The translations under genes and the position numbers were made by a program. 42,089 nucleotides of DNA, from contig SVFI01000021.1 in assembly GCA_015056905.1 (NCBI GenBank), forward strand, positions 1 through 42,089, in the 5' to 3' direction. Below are positions 25,140 to 38,502 of the stretch, piece by piece. The DNA is from Lachnospiraceae bacterium (GTDB lineage: Bacteria; Bacillota; Clostridia; Lachnospirales; Lachnospiraceae). A model generated the notes under the pieces. It saw nothing but the letters and a program-made list of their open reading frames with translations. It ran no database searches and had not been told where the DNA came from. Each line of letters starts with the position of its first letter. Position 1 is the stretch's first letter.

Positions 25140-25658
25140 ATGGCAGAAGCAAACTGGTATGTAGTCCATACCTATTCAGGTTATGAAAATAAAGTCAAAG
25201 CCAATATTGAAAAGACCATTGACAACCGTCATTTGGAGGAAGAAATTCTCGAAGTGAGAGTTCCTATGCAGGATGTTGTCGAAGTGAAGAACGGGGCAAA
25301 GAAAACAGTTCAGAAGAAGATGTTCCCGGGCTATGTACTGATCAATATGGTGATGAATGATGATACCTGGTATGTTGTTCGTAATACGCGAGGTGTCACA
25401 GGATTTGTCGGACCGGGAAGCAAACCGGTTCCGCTTACGGAAGCAGAGATGAAACCGCTTGGAATTAAGACAGAAAATGTCTCTGTTGATTTTGAAGAAG
25501 GCGATATGATTGCGGTTGTTGCAGGTGTATGGAAAGATACGGTCGGCGTTGTCCAGAGAATGGACTTCAGTAAGCAGACAGCAACAATTAACGTAGAACT
25601 GTTCGGTCGTGAAACACCGGTTGAAATCAGTTTTGCGGAAGTTAGAAAAATGTCGTAA
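25140..25658 (+). CDS. nusG: Transcription termination/antitermination factor NusG
   Basis: This 172-residue protein has the NGN domain (WYVVHTYSGYENKVKANIEK at the start, KKMFPGYVLINM, then WYVVRNTRGVTGFVG) and a C-terminal KOW domain (EGDMIAVVAGVWKDTVGVV). It binds RNA polymerase and links it to Rho or the ribosome. Length is normal. A GAGGGTGG site precedes the ATG; spacing to secE is 15 bases, so they are co-transcribed. A 121-base structured gap follows before rplK. Confidence 0.97.
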   Translation: MAEANWYVVHTYSGYENKVKANIEKTIDNRHLEEEILEVRVPMQDVVEVKNGAKKTVQKKMFPGYVLINMVMNDDTWYVVRNTRGVTGFVGPGSKPVPLTEAEMKPLGIKTENVSVDFEEGDMIAVVAGVWKDTVGVVQRMDFSKQTATINVELFGRETPVEISFAEVRKMS

Positions 25659-25661
25659 GAC

Positions 25662-25758
25662 GAACTTGGAACGAAGTTCATAGGATGAATTCCTACTTAT
25701 ATATAAGAAGGTTCAGCTCGTGAGCTGTGGGAGGATCGCCTAGGTCCGCCACTACCAC
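25662..25758 (+). promoter_or_regulatory. Structured rplK leader with probable L1-binding site
   Basis: Four consecutive hairpin-forming repeats are seen: 25662-25667/25674-25679, TAGGA/TCCTA (25681-25695), the palindrome CTTATATATAAG (25696-25707), and AGCTC/GAGCT (25715-25726). They are followed by GTGGGAGGA ... TCCGCCAC (25727-25752), a helix with an internal purine loop, and a second ACCAC. The last part resembles leaders before rplK-rplA in Firmicutes that act as L1 translational operators. Binding by L1 is inferred. Confidence 0.5.
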
Positions 25759-25779
25759 AATTTATTAGGAGGTGCCAAA

Positions 25780-26205
25780 ATGGCAAAGAAAGTAGAAGGA
25801 TACATTAAGTTACAGATCCCTGCTGGTAAAGCTACACCAGCACCACCAGTTGGTCCTGCACTTGGACAGCATGGTGTAAACATCGTTGAATTCACAAAAC
25901 AGTTCAACGCAAGAACAGCTGATCAGGGAGATATGATTATCCCTGTAGTAATCACAGTTTATGCAGACAGAAGTTTCAGTTTCGTAACAAAAACTCCACC
26001 TGCAGCAGTACTTCTTAAGAAGGCTTGTAAGATTCAGTCCGGTTCAGCAACACCTAACAAAACAAAAGTTGCTACAATTTCAAAAGCAGATTTACAGAAA
26101 ATCGCTGAAACAAAAATGCCAGACTTAAATGCAGCCAGCCTCGAAGCAGCTATGAGCATGATCGCAGGTACAGCAAGAAGTATGGGAATCACAGTAGAAG
26201 AATAA
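25780..26205 (+). CDS. rplK: 50S ribosomal protein L11
   Basis: This 141-residue protein contains [36 protein letters not shown] and the C-terminal rRNA-binding domain with [19 protein letters not shown] and GTARSMGI. It binds the GTPase-associated centre of 23S rRNA with L10 and is the target region of thiostrepton. AGGAGGTG precedes the ATG. It is co-transcribed with rplA, 24 bases downstream. Confidence 0.98.
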   Translation: MAKKVEGYIKLQIPAGKATPAPPVGPALGQHGVNIVEFTKQFNARTADQGDMIIPVVITVYADRSFSFVTKTPPAAVLLKKACKIQSGSATPNKTKVATISKADLQKIAETKMPDLNAASLEAAMSMIAGTARSMGITVEE

Positions 26206-26229
26206 GATTCCAGGTAGGAGGTAAACAAA

Positions 26230-26919
26230 ATGAAACATGGAAAAAAATACAGCGAAGCTGCAAAAGCCTTCGACCGCACAGTTCAGTACGATCCGGCAGA
26301 AGCTATCGCATTAGCTAAGAAAGCAGCAGTTGCAAAATTTGATGAAACAATTGAAGCTCATATCCGTACAGGATGTGACGGACGTCATGCGGATCAGCAG
26401 ATCCGTGGCGCAGTAGTTCTTCCGAACGGAACAGGTAGAACAGTTCGCGTTTTAGTATTTGCTAAAAACGATAAATTAGCAGAAGCTGAAGCAGCCGGAG
26501 CAGATCATGTAGGAGGAGAAGAACTCATTCCGAAGATTCAGAATGATGGCTGGTTAGATTTCGACGTAGTTGTAGCTACACCTGATATGATGGGTGTTGT
26601 TGGTCGTCTCGGTAAAGTGTTAGGACCGAAAGGTTTAATGCCAAACCCGAAAGCCGGAACAGTTACAATGGACGTAACAAAGGCAGTAAATGACATCAAA
26701 GCCGGTAAGATTGAATACAGATTGGATAAGAACAACATTATCCATGTGCCGATCGGAAAAGCTTCCTTCTCAGAAGAGAAATTACAGGAGAACTTCAATG
26801 CTCTCATGGAAGCAATCGTTAAGGCAAAACCAAGCACATTAAAGGGACAGTATTTAAGAAGCGTAACACTTGCTCCGACAATGGGTCCTGGTGTAAAGGT
26901 TAACACAGTTAAGCTTTAA
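26230..26919 (+). CDS. rplA: 50S ribosomal protein L1
   Basis: This 229-residue protein forms the L1 stalk at the E site. The family motifs [36 protein letters not shown] and [19 protein letters not shown] are present, as is the ending [17 protein letters not shown]. Length is normal. TAGGAGGT precedes the ATG. L1 of many bacteria represses its own rplK-rplA mRNA, which fits the structured leader at 25662-25758. A terminator follows. Confidence 0.98.
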   Translation: MKHGKKYSEAAKAFDRTVQYDPAEAIALAKKAAVAKFDETIEAHIRTGCDGRHADQQIRGAVVLPNGTGRTVRVLVFAKNDKLAEAEAAGADHVGGEELIPKIQNDGWLDFDVVVATPDMMGVVGRLGKVLGPKGLMPNPKAGTVTMDVTKAVNDIKAGKIEYRLDKNNIIHVPIGKASFSEEKLQENFNALMEAIVKAKPSTLKGQYLRSVTLAPTMGPGVKVNTVKL

Positions 26920-26932
26920 TTTAAAAAGTCAG

Positions 26933-26968
26933 ATGAGTGGTTGACATTGTCAATCACTCATTTTTTTT
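26933..26968 (+). terminator. Intrinsic terminator after rplA
   Basis: A 12-bp stem with one wobble pair (26933-26944 with 26950-26961), five-base loop, then eight T (26961-26968). Confidence 0.9.
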
Positions 26969-26975
26969 GTATACT
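26947..26975 (+). promoter_or_regulatory. Sigma-A promoter of the capA-like gene, inside the rplA terminator
   Basis: TTGTCA (26947-26952), 17 bases, TATACT (26970-26975). The -35 lies in the loop and 3' arm of the terminator and the T tract forms the spacer. The ATG at 27019 is 43 bases downstream of the -10. Confidence 0.7.
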
Positions 26976-27018
26976 TTCTGTAGAATATGGTGCGCCGGGG
27001 AAACGGCGGAGGGAAGAT

Positions 27019-28236
27019 ATGAAAAAAAACAGAAAGAAAAAAATGATATATTTTGTCGTGGCACTTGTTTCAACGCTTGTGCTCGGTGCTCTTGCCCTGG
27101 CTTTCTATGTAAAAATGACTTCCCATCCGCAAGTGTTACAGCAATCGGAGCAGACATGGTCGCCGGATGTTGTTTCGGAGGACCCTGAACAGCTTGAAGT
27201 GATTGAGACTGACGAGCGGGCAGACATGCAGACAGATGCACAACAAGAAGCGACGGTAGAAGAAGTCGTAGAAAAAGGCAGTGTGACATTGACCTTCGGT
27301 GGTGATATTTGTTTCCATGATCCGTTTGCTAATATGGGGGCTTTGAACGCCCGCGGCGGGTCTATCGAATCCTGTATCGATGCGGCGCTTCTTGCTGAAA
27401 TGAGGAATTCCGATATCTGTATGGTAAATAATGAGTTTCCGTATTCGGACAGAGGAACGCCGATTCCTGAGAAGGCATTTGCGTTTCGAAGCAGACCGGA
27501 AAATGTAAATCTCCTGCATGAGATGGGGGTGGATATTGTGTCACTTGCCAATAATCATGCTTATGATCATGGTGAGATTGCGCTTTTGGATACGTTTGAC
27601 GTATTAGAGAAAGCAGGAGTGGAATATGCCGGGGCCGGACGTAATTTGTCTGACGCTTCGGAGCCGGTTATTATGGAAATAAACGGTCTGAAGGTAGGAC
27701 TTCTTGCGGCTACACAGATTGAGAGGCTTGATACTCCGGATACAAAGGGCGCGACGGAGAATGCGCCGGGCGTGCTTCGTTGTTTCAACGAAAAAGAACT
27801 CAATCATTTTCTGGAGCTTGTGGCGGAGGCGGAAAAAGAGTGTGATGTCCTGATCGTATATATTCACTGGGGGACGGAAAATACGGATGAGCTTGACTGG
27901 GCACAGCCTTATCAGGCGGATTTAATCAGCAAGGCGGGGGCGGATTTAATTGTCGGGGCGCATCCGCATTGCCTGCAGGGACTTGATAGTGTAAACGGTG
28001 TTCCGGTAATTTACAGTCTCGGGAATTACTGGTTTAATTCCAAACCGCTTGATACGGCATTGCTGAAGATTGTAGTCGGCAGCGGTGGCGTAGAGACAGT
28101 GCAGATTCTTCCTGCCAGACAACAGGATTGTGCAACATCCATGCTGTATGACGGAGAAAAAGAACGTGTGCTGAATTATCTTCAGAGTCTGTCGCCGAAT
28201 GTTGCTCTCGACGGCGATGGTTTTATGACGTGGTAA
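27019..28236 (+). CDS. CapA family (PGA_cap) membrane-anchored phosphoesterase-like protein
   Basis: This 405-residue protein has a basic amino end and one hydrophobic segment (about residues 9-31), so it is probably anchored with its domain outside. After an acidic linker (about 40-85) comes a CapA/PGA_cap domain with a calcineurin-like metal site: LTFGGDICFHDPF (Asp96, His100), NNEFPYSDRG, VSLANNHAYDHGE, YIHWGTEN, LIVGAHPHCLQG and YSLGNYWFNS. CapA was described in poly-gamma-glutamate capsule synthesis; most clostridial homologues have no known substrate. ATG 27019 is chosen because GGAGG lies six to ten bases upstream; the longer frame from 26941 runs through the terminator. No other capsule gene is nearby. 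Its place between rplA and rplJ is unusual. Confidence 0.85.
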   Translation: MKKNRKKKMIYFVVALVSTLVLGALALAFYVKMTSHPQVLQQSEQTWSPDVVSEDPEQLEVIETDERADMQTDAQQEATVEEVVEKGSVTLTFGGDICFHDPFANMGALNARGGSIESCIDAALLAEMRNSDICMVNNEFPYSDRGTPIPEKAFAFRSRPENVNLLHEMGVDIVSLANNHAYDHGEIALLDTFDVLEKAGVEYAGAGRNLSDASEPVIMEINGLKVGLLAATQIERLDTPDTKGATENAPGVLRCFNEKELNHFLELVAEAEKECDVLIVYIHWGTENTDELDWAQPYQADLISKAGADLIVGAHPHCLQGLDSVNGVPVIYSLGNYWFNSKPLDTALLKIVVGSGGVETVQILPARQQDCATSMLYDGEKERVLNYLQSLSPNVALDGDGFMTW

Positions 28237-28273
28237 AAGTGCGAAAACTCTGATAAAACTTGAAAAAAGACGC

Positions 28274-28302
28274 TTGACATGCGAAAGTTGATATGATAAT
28301 CT
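28274..28302 (+). promoter_or_regulatory. Sigma-A promoter of rplJ-rplL
   Basis: TTGACA (28274-28279, perfect), 17 bases, TAATCT (28297-28302). Transcription should start near 28309, at the 5' edge of the L10 leader. Confidence 0.75.
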
Positions 28303-28307
28303 ATACA

Positions 28308-28424
28308 AGGTCGTAAGACCAATGCCGAAGACAGTAGGTGCTCAATGGAGCGTAAGCGTATCGCCTACCGAGGAGAGATGAGTTAGTGTATTCTTATGCC
28401 TCCCGTTTTCGGGAGGCTTTTTTT
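28308..28424 (+). ncRNA. Ribosomal protein L10 leader (cis-acting)
   Basis: The segment contains the family landmarks AATGCCGAAGACAGTAGGTG (28320-28339) and ATCGCCTACCGAGGAGAG (28359 on), whose GTAGG(T/C)G / CGCCTAC strands pair, followed by an intrinsic terminator. In Bacillus subtilis the L10(L12)4 complex binds such a leader and causes transcription attenuation; the same is inferred here. Confidence 0.9.
28398..28424 (+). terminator. Attenuator terminator of the L10 leader
   Basis: GCCTCCCG-TTTT-CGGGAGGC (8-bp perfect stem, 28398-28417) with seven T lies before rplJ, so its formation controls rplJ-rplL transcription. Confidence 0.88.
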
Positions 28425-28473
28425 ATAAAAGCTATACTCCTATCGGCACCAAAATCTATAAGGAGGTAAAGAA

Positions 28474-29073
28474 ATGGCTAAAGTCGAATTAAAACAACCA
28501 ATCGTAGAAGAGATTTCTAATTACATCAAAGATGCTCAGTCAGTTGTGCTTGTTGATTACCGCGGACTTACTGTGGAACAGGATACAAGACTTCGTAAGC
28601 TCTGTCGTGAAAACGATGTTGTTTACAAAGTATACAAAAACACAATGATGAACTTTGCATTCAAGGGAACAGACTTCGAAGCACTTGCTCCGTATCTTGA
28701 AGGACCAAGCGCAGTAGCAATCTCGTCTTCAGATGCAACAGCACCAGCCCGTGTTATGGGTAAATTTGCAAAAGAAGCGAAAGCTCTTGAGATCAAAGGT
28801 GGTGTAGTTGAAGGTATTGCTTATGATGCAGCAGGCATCTCAAGCATTGCAGACATTCCAAGCAGAGAAGAATTACTTTCCAAATTACTTGGAAGCATGC
28901 AGTCACCTATTGCAAACTTTGCTCGCGTCATGAAACAGCTCGCTGAAAAAGGTGGCGCAGGTGAAGCAGTAGCAGAAGATGCACCTGCAGCAGAGGAAGC
29001 TCCTGCAGTTGAAGAAGCTCCTGCAACAGAAGAAGTTGCAACAGAAGCTCCGGCTGAAGAATCAGCAGAATAA
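28474..29073 (+). CDS. rplJ: 50S ribosomal protein L10
   Basis: This 199-residue protein forms the base of the L7/L12 stalk. The N-terminal rRNA-binding domain shows SVVLVDYRGLTVEQDTRLRK and VVYKVYKNTMMNFA; the C-terminal helix (around SPIANFARVMKQLAEKGGAG) binds L12 dimers. The last ~35 residues form an acidic Ala/Glu/Pro tail (EEAPAVEEAPATEEVA), about 25-30 residues longer than in most bacteria but common in clostridia. AAGGAGG precedes the ATG. It is under the L10 leader and is transcribed with rplL 42 bases downstream. Confidence 0.97.
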   Translation: MAKVELKQPIVEEISNYIKDAQSVVLVDYRGLTVEQDTRLRKLCRENDVVYKVYKNTMMNFAFKGTDFEALAPYLEGPSAVAISSSDATAPARVMGKFAKEAKALEIKGGVVEGIAYDAAGISSIADIPSREELLSKLLGSMQSPIANFARVMKQLAEKGGAGEAVAEDAPAAEEAPAVEEAPATEEVATEAPAEESAE

Positions 29074-29115
29074 TCAAAAAACATAATTATAAATTTTTAA
29101 ATGGAGGAAAATAAA

Positions 29116-29493
29116 ATGGCAAAATTAACAACAGCAGAACTTATTGATGCTATCAAAGAGTTAACAGTTTTAGAATTAAACGATTTAGTAAAAGCTTGTG
29201 AAGAAGAATTCGGCGTATCTGCAGCAGCAGGCGTTGTGGTTGCAGCAGCTGGCGGTGCAGCAGGTGCAGCTGAAGAAGAAAAGACAGAGTTCGACGTAGA
29301 GTTAACAGAAGTTGGACCAAACAAAGTTAAAGTTATCAAAGTTGTTCGTGAAGCTACAGGTCTTGGCTTAAAAGAAGCGAAAGACGTAGTTGACGGAGCT
29401 CCAAAGGTTATCAAAGAAGCTGCTTCTAAAGAAGAAGCTGATGATATCAAAGCTAAACTTGAAGCTGAAGGTGCTAAAGTTACTCTTAAATAA
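29116..29493 (+). CDS. rplL: 50S ribosomal protein L7/L12
   Basis: This 125-residue protein is the flexible stalk component that recruits translational GTPases. It has the N-terminal dimerisation helix ([20 protein letters not shown]), an Ala-rich hinge ([15 protein letters not shown]) and the C-terminal domain ([20 protein letters not shown], then [14 protein letters not shown]). The frame opens five codons earlier at 29101, but that ATG contains the GGAGGAAA ribosome-binding site for ATG 29116, which is the true start. Confidence 0.98.
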   Translation: MAKLTTAELIDAIKELTVLELNDLVKACEEEFGVSAAAGVVVAAAGGAAGAAEEEKTEFDVELTEVGPNKVKVIKVVREATGLGLKEAKDVVDGAPKVIKEAASKEEADDIKAKLEAEGAKVTLK

Positions 29494-29508
29494 TAAGGGC
29501 ATGTCATC

Positions 29509-29540
29509 CCGGGTGATAAGAGATTATCACCCGGTTTTTT
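29509..29540 (+). terminator. Intrinsic terminator after rplL
   Basis: An 11-bp perfect stem (29509-29519 with 29524-29534), GAGA loop, then six T. It separates rplJL from rpoBC. Confidence 0.93.
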
Positions 29541-29569
29541 ATTTCTGAAAAAAATTCCCAAATTTTTTA

Positions 29570-29598
29570 TTGACTCAAAAAAGGACTTGTAGTACAAT
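29570..29598 (+). promoter_or_regulatory. Sigma-A promoter of rpoB-rpoC
   Basis: TTGACT (29570-29575), 17 bases, TACAAT (29593-29598). The ~80-base leader contains two possible small hairpins (GCAC/GTGC at about 29606-29620, and TTATGC/GCATAA between about 29621 and 29652). Confidence 0.8.
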
Positions 29599-29686
29599 AG
29601 ACAATGCACTATTGTGGTGCGTTATGCTATTTTTATGCCCTTTTTTGCATAAAATTGGTCAAAAAATATGAACGAGGTGAATGTCA

Positions 29687-33571
<3,885 letters not shown>

Positions 33572-33607
33572 GGAGTCTACAAACGTAAGTTGGAAGGAGT
33601 GCCATAA

Positions 33608-36600
33608 ATGTCAGAAATGAAAAATGAAGCATATGAACCGGTGACATTTGATGCGATCAAAATCGGATTAGCATCACCTGAGAAAATCAGAGAGTGGTCC
33701 AGAGGCGAAGTGTTAAAACCGGAGACCATCAACTACAGAACATTAAAACCGGAAAGAGATGGTTTGTTCTGTGAAAAGATTTTCGGACCGAGCAAAGACT
33801 GGGAATGTCACTGTGGTAAATACAAAAAAATCAGATACAAAGGCGTTGTCTGCGATCGCTGTAAGGTTGAGGTGACAAAATCAAGCGTTCGTAGAGAGCG
33901 TATGGGACATATTGAACTCGCGGCGCCGGTTTCCCACATTTGGTATTTTAAGGGAATTCCGAGCAGAATGGGTCTTCTGTTAGACCTTTCTCCGCGTGTG
34001 CTTGAAAAAGTTCTGTATTTTGCATCATACATTGTGCTTGATGCAGGTAATACAAGTCTTGAGTACAAACAGGTATTGTCCGAGAAAGAATATCAGGATG
34101 CAAGAGAAAACTTCGGTTACAATGCGTTCCGTGTAGGTATGGGAGCAGAGGCTATCAAGGAACTTTTATCTGCAATCGATCTTGAAAAAGATTCTGTAGA
34201 ATTAAAAGAGGAACTTGCAGAGGCAAACGGTCAGAAACGTGCACGTATCATCAAGAGACTGGAAGTTGTGGAAGCATTCCGCGAGTCCGGAAACAGACCT
34301 GAGTGGATGATTCTTGATGTGGTTCCGGTGATTCCGCCGGATCTTCGTCCGATGGTACAGCTTGATGGTGGACGTTTTGCGACATCTGACTTAAACGACT
34401 TATACCGTCGTATCATCAATAGAAATAATCGTTTAAAGAGACTGCTTGAACTCGGAGCGCCGGATATCATTGTTCGCAATGAAAAGAGAATGCTTCAGGA
34501 AGCAGTGGATGCTCTTATCGACAACGGTCGTAGAGGTCGTCCTGTAACAGGACCGGGTAACAGAGCGCTGAAGTCACTTTCCGATATGTTAAAAGGTAAA
34601 GGCGGACGTTTCCGTCAGAACCTGTTAGGAAAACGTGTTGACTACTCCGGACGTTCCGTTATCGTAGTTGGACCTGAACTTAAGATTTATCAGTGTGGTC
34701 TTCCGAAGGAGATGGCAATTGAGTTATTCAAGCCTTTCGTTATGAAAGAACTTGTTTCCAGAGGAATTTCACAGAATATCAAAAACGCTAAGAAGTTAGT
34801 CGAAAAATTAGATACACAGGTTTGGGATGTCTTGGAAGAAGTCATCAAAGAACATCCGGTTATGCTTAACCGTGCTCCTACTCTTCACAGATTAGGTATT
34901 CAGGCGTTTGAGCCGATTCTTGTAGAAGGTAAAGCGATTAAGCTTCATCCGCTCGTATGTACGGCTTACAATGCCGACTTCGACGGTGACCAGATGGCTG
35001 TGCATCTTCCGCTTTCCGTGGAAGCACAGGCAGAGTGTCGTTTCCTCCTGTTATCACCGAACAACCTCTTGAAACCGTCTGACGGTGGTCCGGTAGCCGT
35101 TCCTTCACAGGATATGGTTCTCGGTATCTACTATCTGACACAGGAGAGACCGGGAGCAGAGGGCGAAGGCAAATGCTTTAAGAATGTAAACGAAGCAATT
35201 CTTGCTTATGAGAATAAGGCGATTACGCTTCACAGCCGCATTAAAGTACGTATGTCCAAACAGATGGCAGACGGAACAGTATGCGAAGGTATTGTGGAAT
35301 CTACACTCGGAAGATTTATTTTCAATGAGATTATTCCTCAGGATCTTGGATATGTGGACCGTGAGAATCCGGAAGAAACACTCAAGCTGGAAGTTGATTT
35401 CCATGTAGGTAAAAAAGGATTAAAACAGATTCTTGAAAAAGTTATCAATACACATGGTGCAACAACGACAGCGGAAGTTCTTGATGACATCAAGGCTATG
35501 GGCTACAAATACTCAACAAGAGCTGCCATGACCGTATCAATTTCCGATATGACGGTACCTTCTAAGAAACAGGAAATGCTCGAGGAAGCACAGAAGACCG
35601 TTGACAAGATTGCAAGAAATTACAACCGCGGTCTTATCACAGAAGAAGAAAGATACAGAGCAGTTGTTGAGACATGGAACGAAACCGATAAAGAGCTTAC
35701 AGATGTACTTCTTAAAGGTCTTGACCAGTATAACAACATCTTTATGATGGCTGACTCCGGAGCCCGTGGTTCCAACCAGCAGATTAAACAGCTGGCAGGT
35801 ATGCGTGGACTTATGGCAGATACAACAGGTCGTACCATCGAGCTTCCAATTAAGTCTAACTTCCGTGAAGGTCTTGACGTTCTGGAATACTTCATGTCAG
35901 CGCATGGTGCTCGTAAAGGTCTTTCCGATACAGCTCTTCGTACAGCCGACTCCGGTTATCTGACAAGACGTATGGTTGACGTATCACAGGAACTGATTAT
36001 ACGTGAGATTGACTGTAGCGAAAACCGTCCGGAAATTCCGGGAATGTATGTAAAAGCATTCATGGACGGAAAAGAAACGATCGAAGGTCTGAAAGACCGT
36101 ATTACAGGTCGTTACTCTTGTGAAGAAATCAAAGACAAAGATGGTAATGTCATTGTCAAGAAGAACCATATGATTACACCGAGCCGCGCAAGCAAGATTA
36201 TGAGCGTTGGTGTAAATGAGAAGGGTGAACCGATTGAAGCAGTGAAGATTCGTACGATTCTCGGATGTCGTTGCCACAACGGAATCTGTTCTAAGTGCTA
36301 CGGTGCCAACATGGCAACGGGTGAGGCAGTACAGGTCGGTGAGGCAGTCGGTATCATCGCAGCACAGTCGATCGGTGAACCTGGTACACAGCTTACGATG
36401 AGAACCTTCCATACCGGTGGTGTGGCCGGTGATGACATCACACAGGGTCTTCCTCGTGTCGAAGAACTTTTCGAGGCAAGAAAGCCGAAAGGACTTGCAA
36501 TTATCGCAGAGTTCGGCGGAATTGCCAATATTAAAGATACAAAGAAGAAACGTGAAATCGTAATTACGAACGAGGAGACAGGCGAGAGCAAGGCATACCT

Positions 36601-37288
36601 CATTCCGTACGGTTCACGTATCAAGATTATGGATGGCGTAAAACTCGAAGCCGGCGATGAGCTGACAGAAGGTAGCGTAAATCCACATGATCTGTTAAAG
36701 ATCAAAGGTATCCGTGCCGTACAGGATTACATGATCCGCGAAGTACAGCGTGTATACCGCCTGCAGGGTGTAGATATCGCTGATAAGCATATCGAAGTGA
36801 TTGTTCGTCAGATGCTTAAGAAAATCCGTATCGAAGAAAACGGAGATTCAAGCTTCCTCCCGGGAACACTTGTAGATGTTCTTGATTACGAGGATATGAA
36901 TGAGGAACTGATTGCAGCAGGTAAGAAACCGGCAGAAGGAAGCCAGGTAATGCTCGGTATTACCAAGGCGGCTCTTGCAACGAACTCCTTCCTTTCAGCA
37001 GCTTCTTTCCAGGAGACAACGAAAGTTCTGACAGAAGCGGCAATCAAAGGAAAAGTCGATCCGCTCATCGGATTAAAAGAGAATGTAATCATCGGTAAAC
37101 TGATTCCGGCAGGAACAGGTATGAAGAGATACAGAAATGTAAATCTTAACACAGATGATCGTCTTATGGTAAATCCGGTTGTTGAGGAAGTTGAACAGGC
37201 GACTTCGGAGACGGAAGTTTTTGAAGAGGTTGATGATGTAATTGAAATCAACGAGTCCGTAGAGGAAGAAACCGTAGTAACTGAATAA
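33608..37288 (+). CDS. rpoC: DNA-directed RNA polymerase subunit beta'
   Basis: This 1226-residue subunit contains the N-terminal zinc finger ([19 protein letters not shown]), [34 protein letters not shown], the catalytic Mg-binding NADFDGDQM (from residue 455), the bridge and trigger helices region ([17 protein letters not shown], then [20 protein letters not shown]) and the second zinc site ([11 protein letters not shown]). Length is normal for Firmicutes. GGAAGGAG precedes the ATG. It lies 36 bases after rpoB. The last ~25 residues are acidic. Confidence 0.98.
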   Translation: MSEMKNEAYEPVTFDAIKIGLASPEKIREWSRGEVLKPETINYRTLKPERDGLFCEKIFGPSKDWECHCGKYKKIRYKGVVCDRCKVEVTKSSVRRERMGHIELAAPVSHIWYFKGIPSRMGLLLDLSPRVLEKVLYFASYIVLDAGNTSLEYKQVLSEKEYQDARENFGYNAFRVGMGAEAIKELLSAIDLEKDSVELKEELAEANGQKRARIIKRLEVVEAFRESGNRPEWMILDVVPVIPPDLRPMVQLDGGRFATSDLNDLYRRIINRNNRLKRLLELGAPDIIVRNEKRMLQEAVDALIDNGRRGRPVTGPGNRALKSLSDMLKGKGGRFRQNLLGKRVDYSGRSVIVVGPELKIYQCGLPKEMAIELFKPFVMKELVSRGISQNIKNAKKLVEKLDTQVWDVLEEVIKEHPVMLNRAPTLHRLGIQAFEPILVEGKAIKLHPLVCTAYNADFDGDQMAVHLPLSVEAQAECRFLLLSPNNLLKPSDGGPVAVPSQDMVLGIYYLTQERPGAEGEGKCFKNVNEAILAYENKAITLHSRIKVRMSKQMADGTVCEGIVESTLGRFIFNEIIPQDLGYVDRENPEETLKLEVDFHVGKKGLKQILEKVINTHGATTTAEVLDDIKAMGYKYSTRAAMTVSISDMTVPSKKQEMLEEAQKTVDKIARNYNRGLITEEERYRAVVETWNETDKELTDVLLKGLDQYNNIFMMADSGARGSNQQIKQLAGMRGLMADTTGRTIELPIKSNFREGLDVLEYFMSAHGARKGLSDTALRTADSGYLTRRMVDVSQELIIREIDCSENRPEIPGMYVKAFMDGKETIEGLKDRITGRYSCEEIKDKDGNVIVKKNHMITPSRASKIMSVGVNEKGEPIEAVKIRTILGCRCHNGICSKCYGANMATGEAVQVGEAVGIIAAQSIGEPGTQLTMRTFHTGGVAGDDITQGLPRVEELFEARKPKGLAIIAEFGGIANIKDTKKKREIVITNEETGESKAYLIPYGSRIKIMDGVKLEAGDELTEGSVNPHDLLKIKGIRAVQDYMIREVQRVYRLQGVDIADKHIEVIVRQMLKKIRIEENGDSSFLPGTLVDVLDYEDMNEELIAAGKKPAEGSQVMLGITKAALATNSFLSAASFQETTKVLTEAAIKGKVDPLIGLKENVIIGKLIPAGTGMKRYRNVNLNTDDRLMVNPVVEEVEQATSETEVFEEVDDVIEINESVEEETVVTE

Positions 37289-37297
37289 GATAAAAAG

Positions 37298-37331
37298 AAA
37301 GAAGGTATCCTACAAGATGCCTTCTTTTTTT
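37298..37331 (+). terminator. Intrinsic terminator after rpoC
   Basis: A 12-bp stem with one wobble pair (37298-37309 with 37316-37327), six-base loop, then a T run. Confidence 0.88.
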
Positions 37332-37341
37332 GAAAAATATC

Positions 37342-37370
37342 TTGACAAGGCGAAAATGAAAAACTATACT
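37342..37370 (+). promoter_or_regulatory. Sigma-A promoter of rpsL-rpsG-fusA
   Basis: TTGACA (37342-37347, perfect), 17 bases, TATACT (37365-37370). This is the best match to consensus in the window. The leader is about 75 bases. Confidence 0.88.
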
Positions 37371-37450
37371 GAATTAGTGTGCATGCATAGGCATATTTCT
37401 TTTTGTGTGCCACAAACAAAATAAATTATAAGGAAATGAGGTGAAACAGA

Positions 37451-37867
37451 ATGCCAACATTTAACCAGTTAGTTAGAAAAGGTCGTCAGACAACTGTAAA
37501 GAAATCTACAGCACCTGCTCTTCAGAAAGGATATAACTCCCTTCACAAGAAAGCAACTGATATTTCTTCTCCACAGAAACGTGGTGTATGTACAGCTGTT
37601 AAGACAGCTACTCCTAAGAAACCTAACTCAGCTCTTAGAAAAATCGCCAGAGTACGTCTTTCTAACGGAATCGAAGTTACTTCTTACATTCCGGGTGAAG
37701 GTCACAACTTACAGGAGCATAGCGTAGTGCTTATCCGTGGTGGTAGAGTAAAAGACTTACCAGGTACAAGATACCATGTTATCCGTGGTACACTTGATAC
37801 AGCGGGAGTTGCTAACAGAAAACAGGCTCGCTCTAAATACGGAGCTAAGAGACCGAAAGCAAAATAA
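37451..37867 (+). CDS. rpsL: 30S ribosomal protein S12
   Basis: This 138-residue protein of the decoding centre has [52 protein letters not shown] and [16 protein letters not shown]. The lysines linked to streptomycin sensitivity (in PKKPNS and VKDLPG) are both present, so no resistance change is seen. GAGGTGA lies seven bases before the ATG. It is first of the str-type operon rpsL-rpsG-fusA. Confidence 0.98.
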   Translation: MPTFNQLVRKGRQTTVKKSTAPALQKGYNSLHKKATDISSPQKRGVCTAVKTATPKKPNSALRKIARVRLSNGIEVTSYIPGEGHNLQEHSVVLIRGGRVKDLPGTRYHVIRGTLDTAGVANRKQARSKYGAKRPKAK

Positions 37868-37894
37868 TGTTTGCTTGTAGTACCACAATTTAAG

Positions 37895-37967
37895 AACTAA
37901 TTTAGTGTTGGGATTCCAATTTCACGCATTTTTGCGGATAAAGCAATACCGCACGCACACATTAGTT
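37895..37967 (+). promoter_or_regulatory. Structured rpsL-rpsG intercistronic region (possible S7 operator)
   Basis: A long-range stem pairs AACTAAT and GTGT (37895-37901, 37905-37908) with ACACATTAGTT (37957-37967). Within it are a small hairpin TTGG/CCAA (37908-37919) and a hairpin GCGG/CCGC with inner TA pairs (37934-37952), giving a three-way-junction shape. In E. coli S7 represses its operon by binding the S12-S7 spacer; the same role here is inference. Confidence 0.4.
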
Positions 37968-37987
37968 AAACATGTGAGTACCGATGA

Positions 37988-38488
<501 letters not shown>

Positions 38489-38502
38489 AAGGAGGAAATA
38501 CC

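Noticed and set aside
26941-27018. Amino-terminal extension of the CapA-like protein
   Set aside because: It would be translated from a terminator stem and promoter; GGAGG before ATG 27019 marks the real start.
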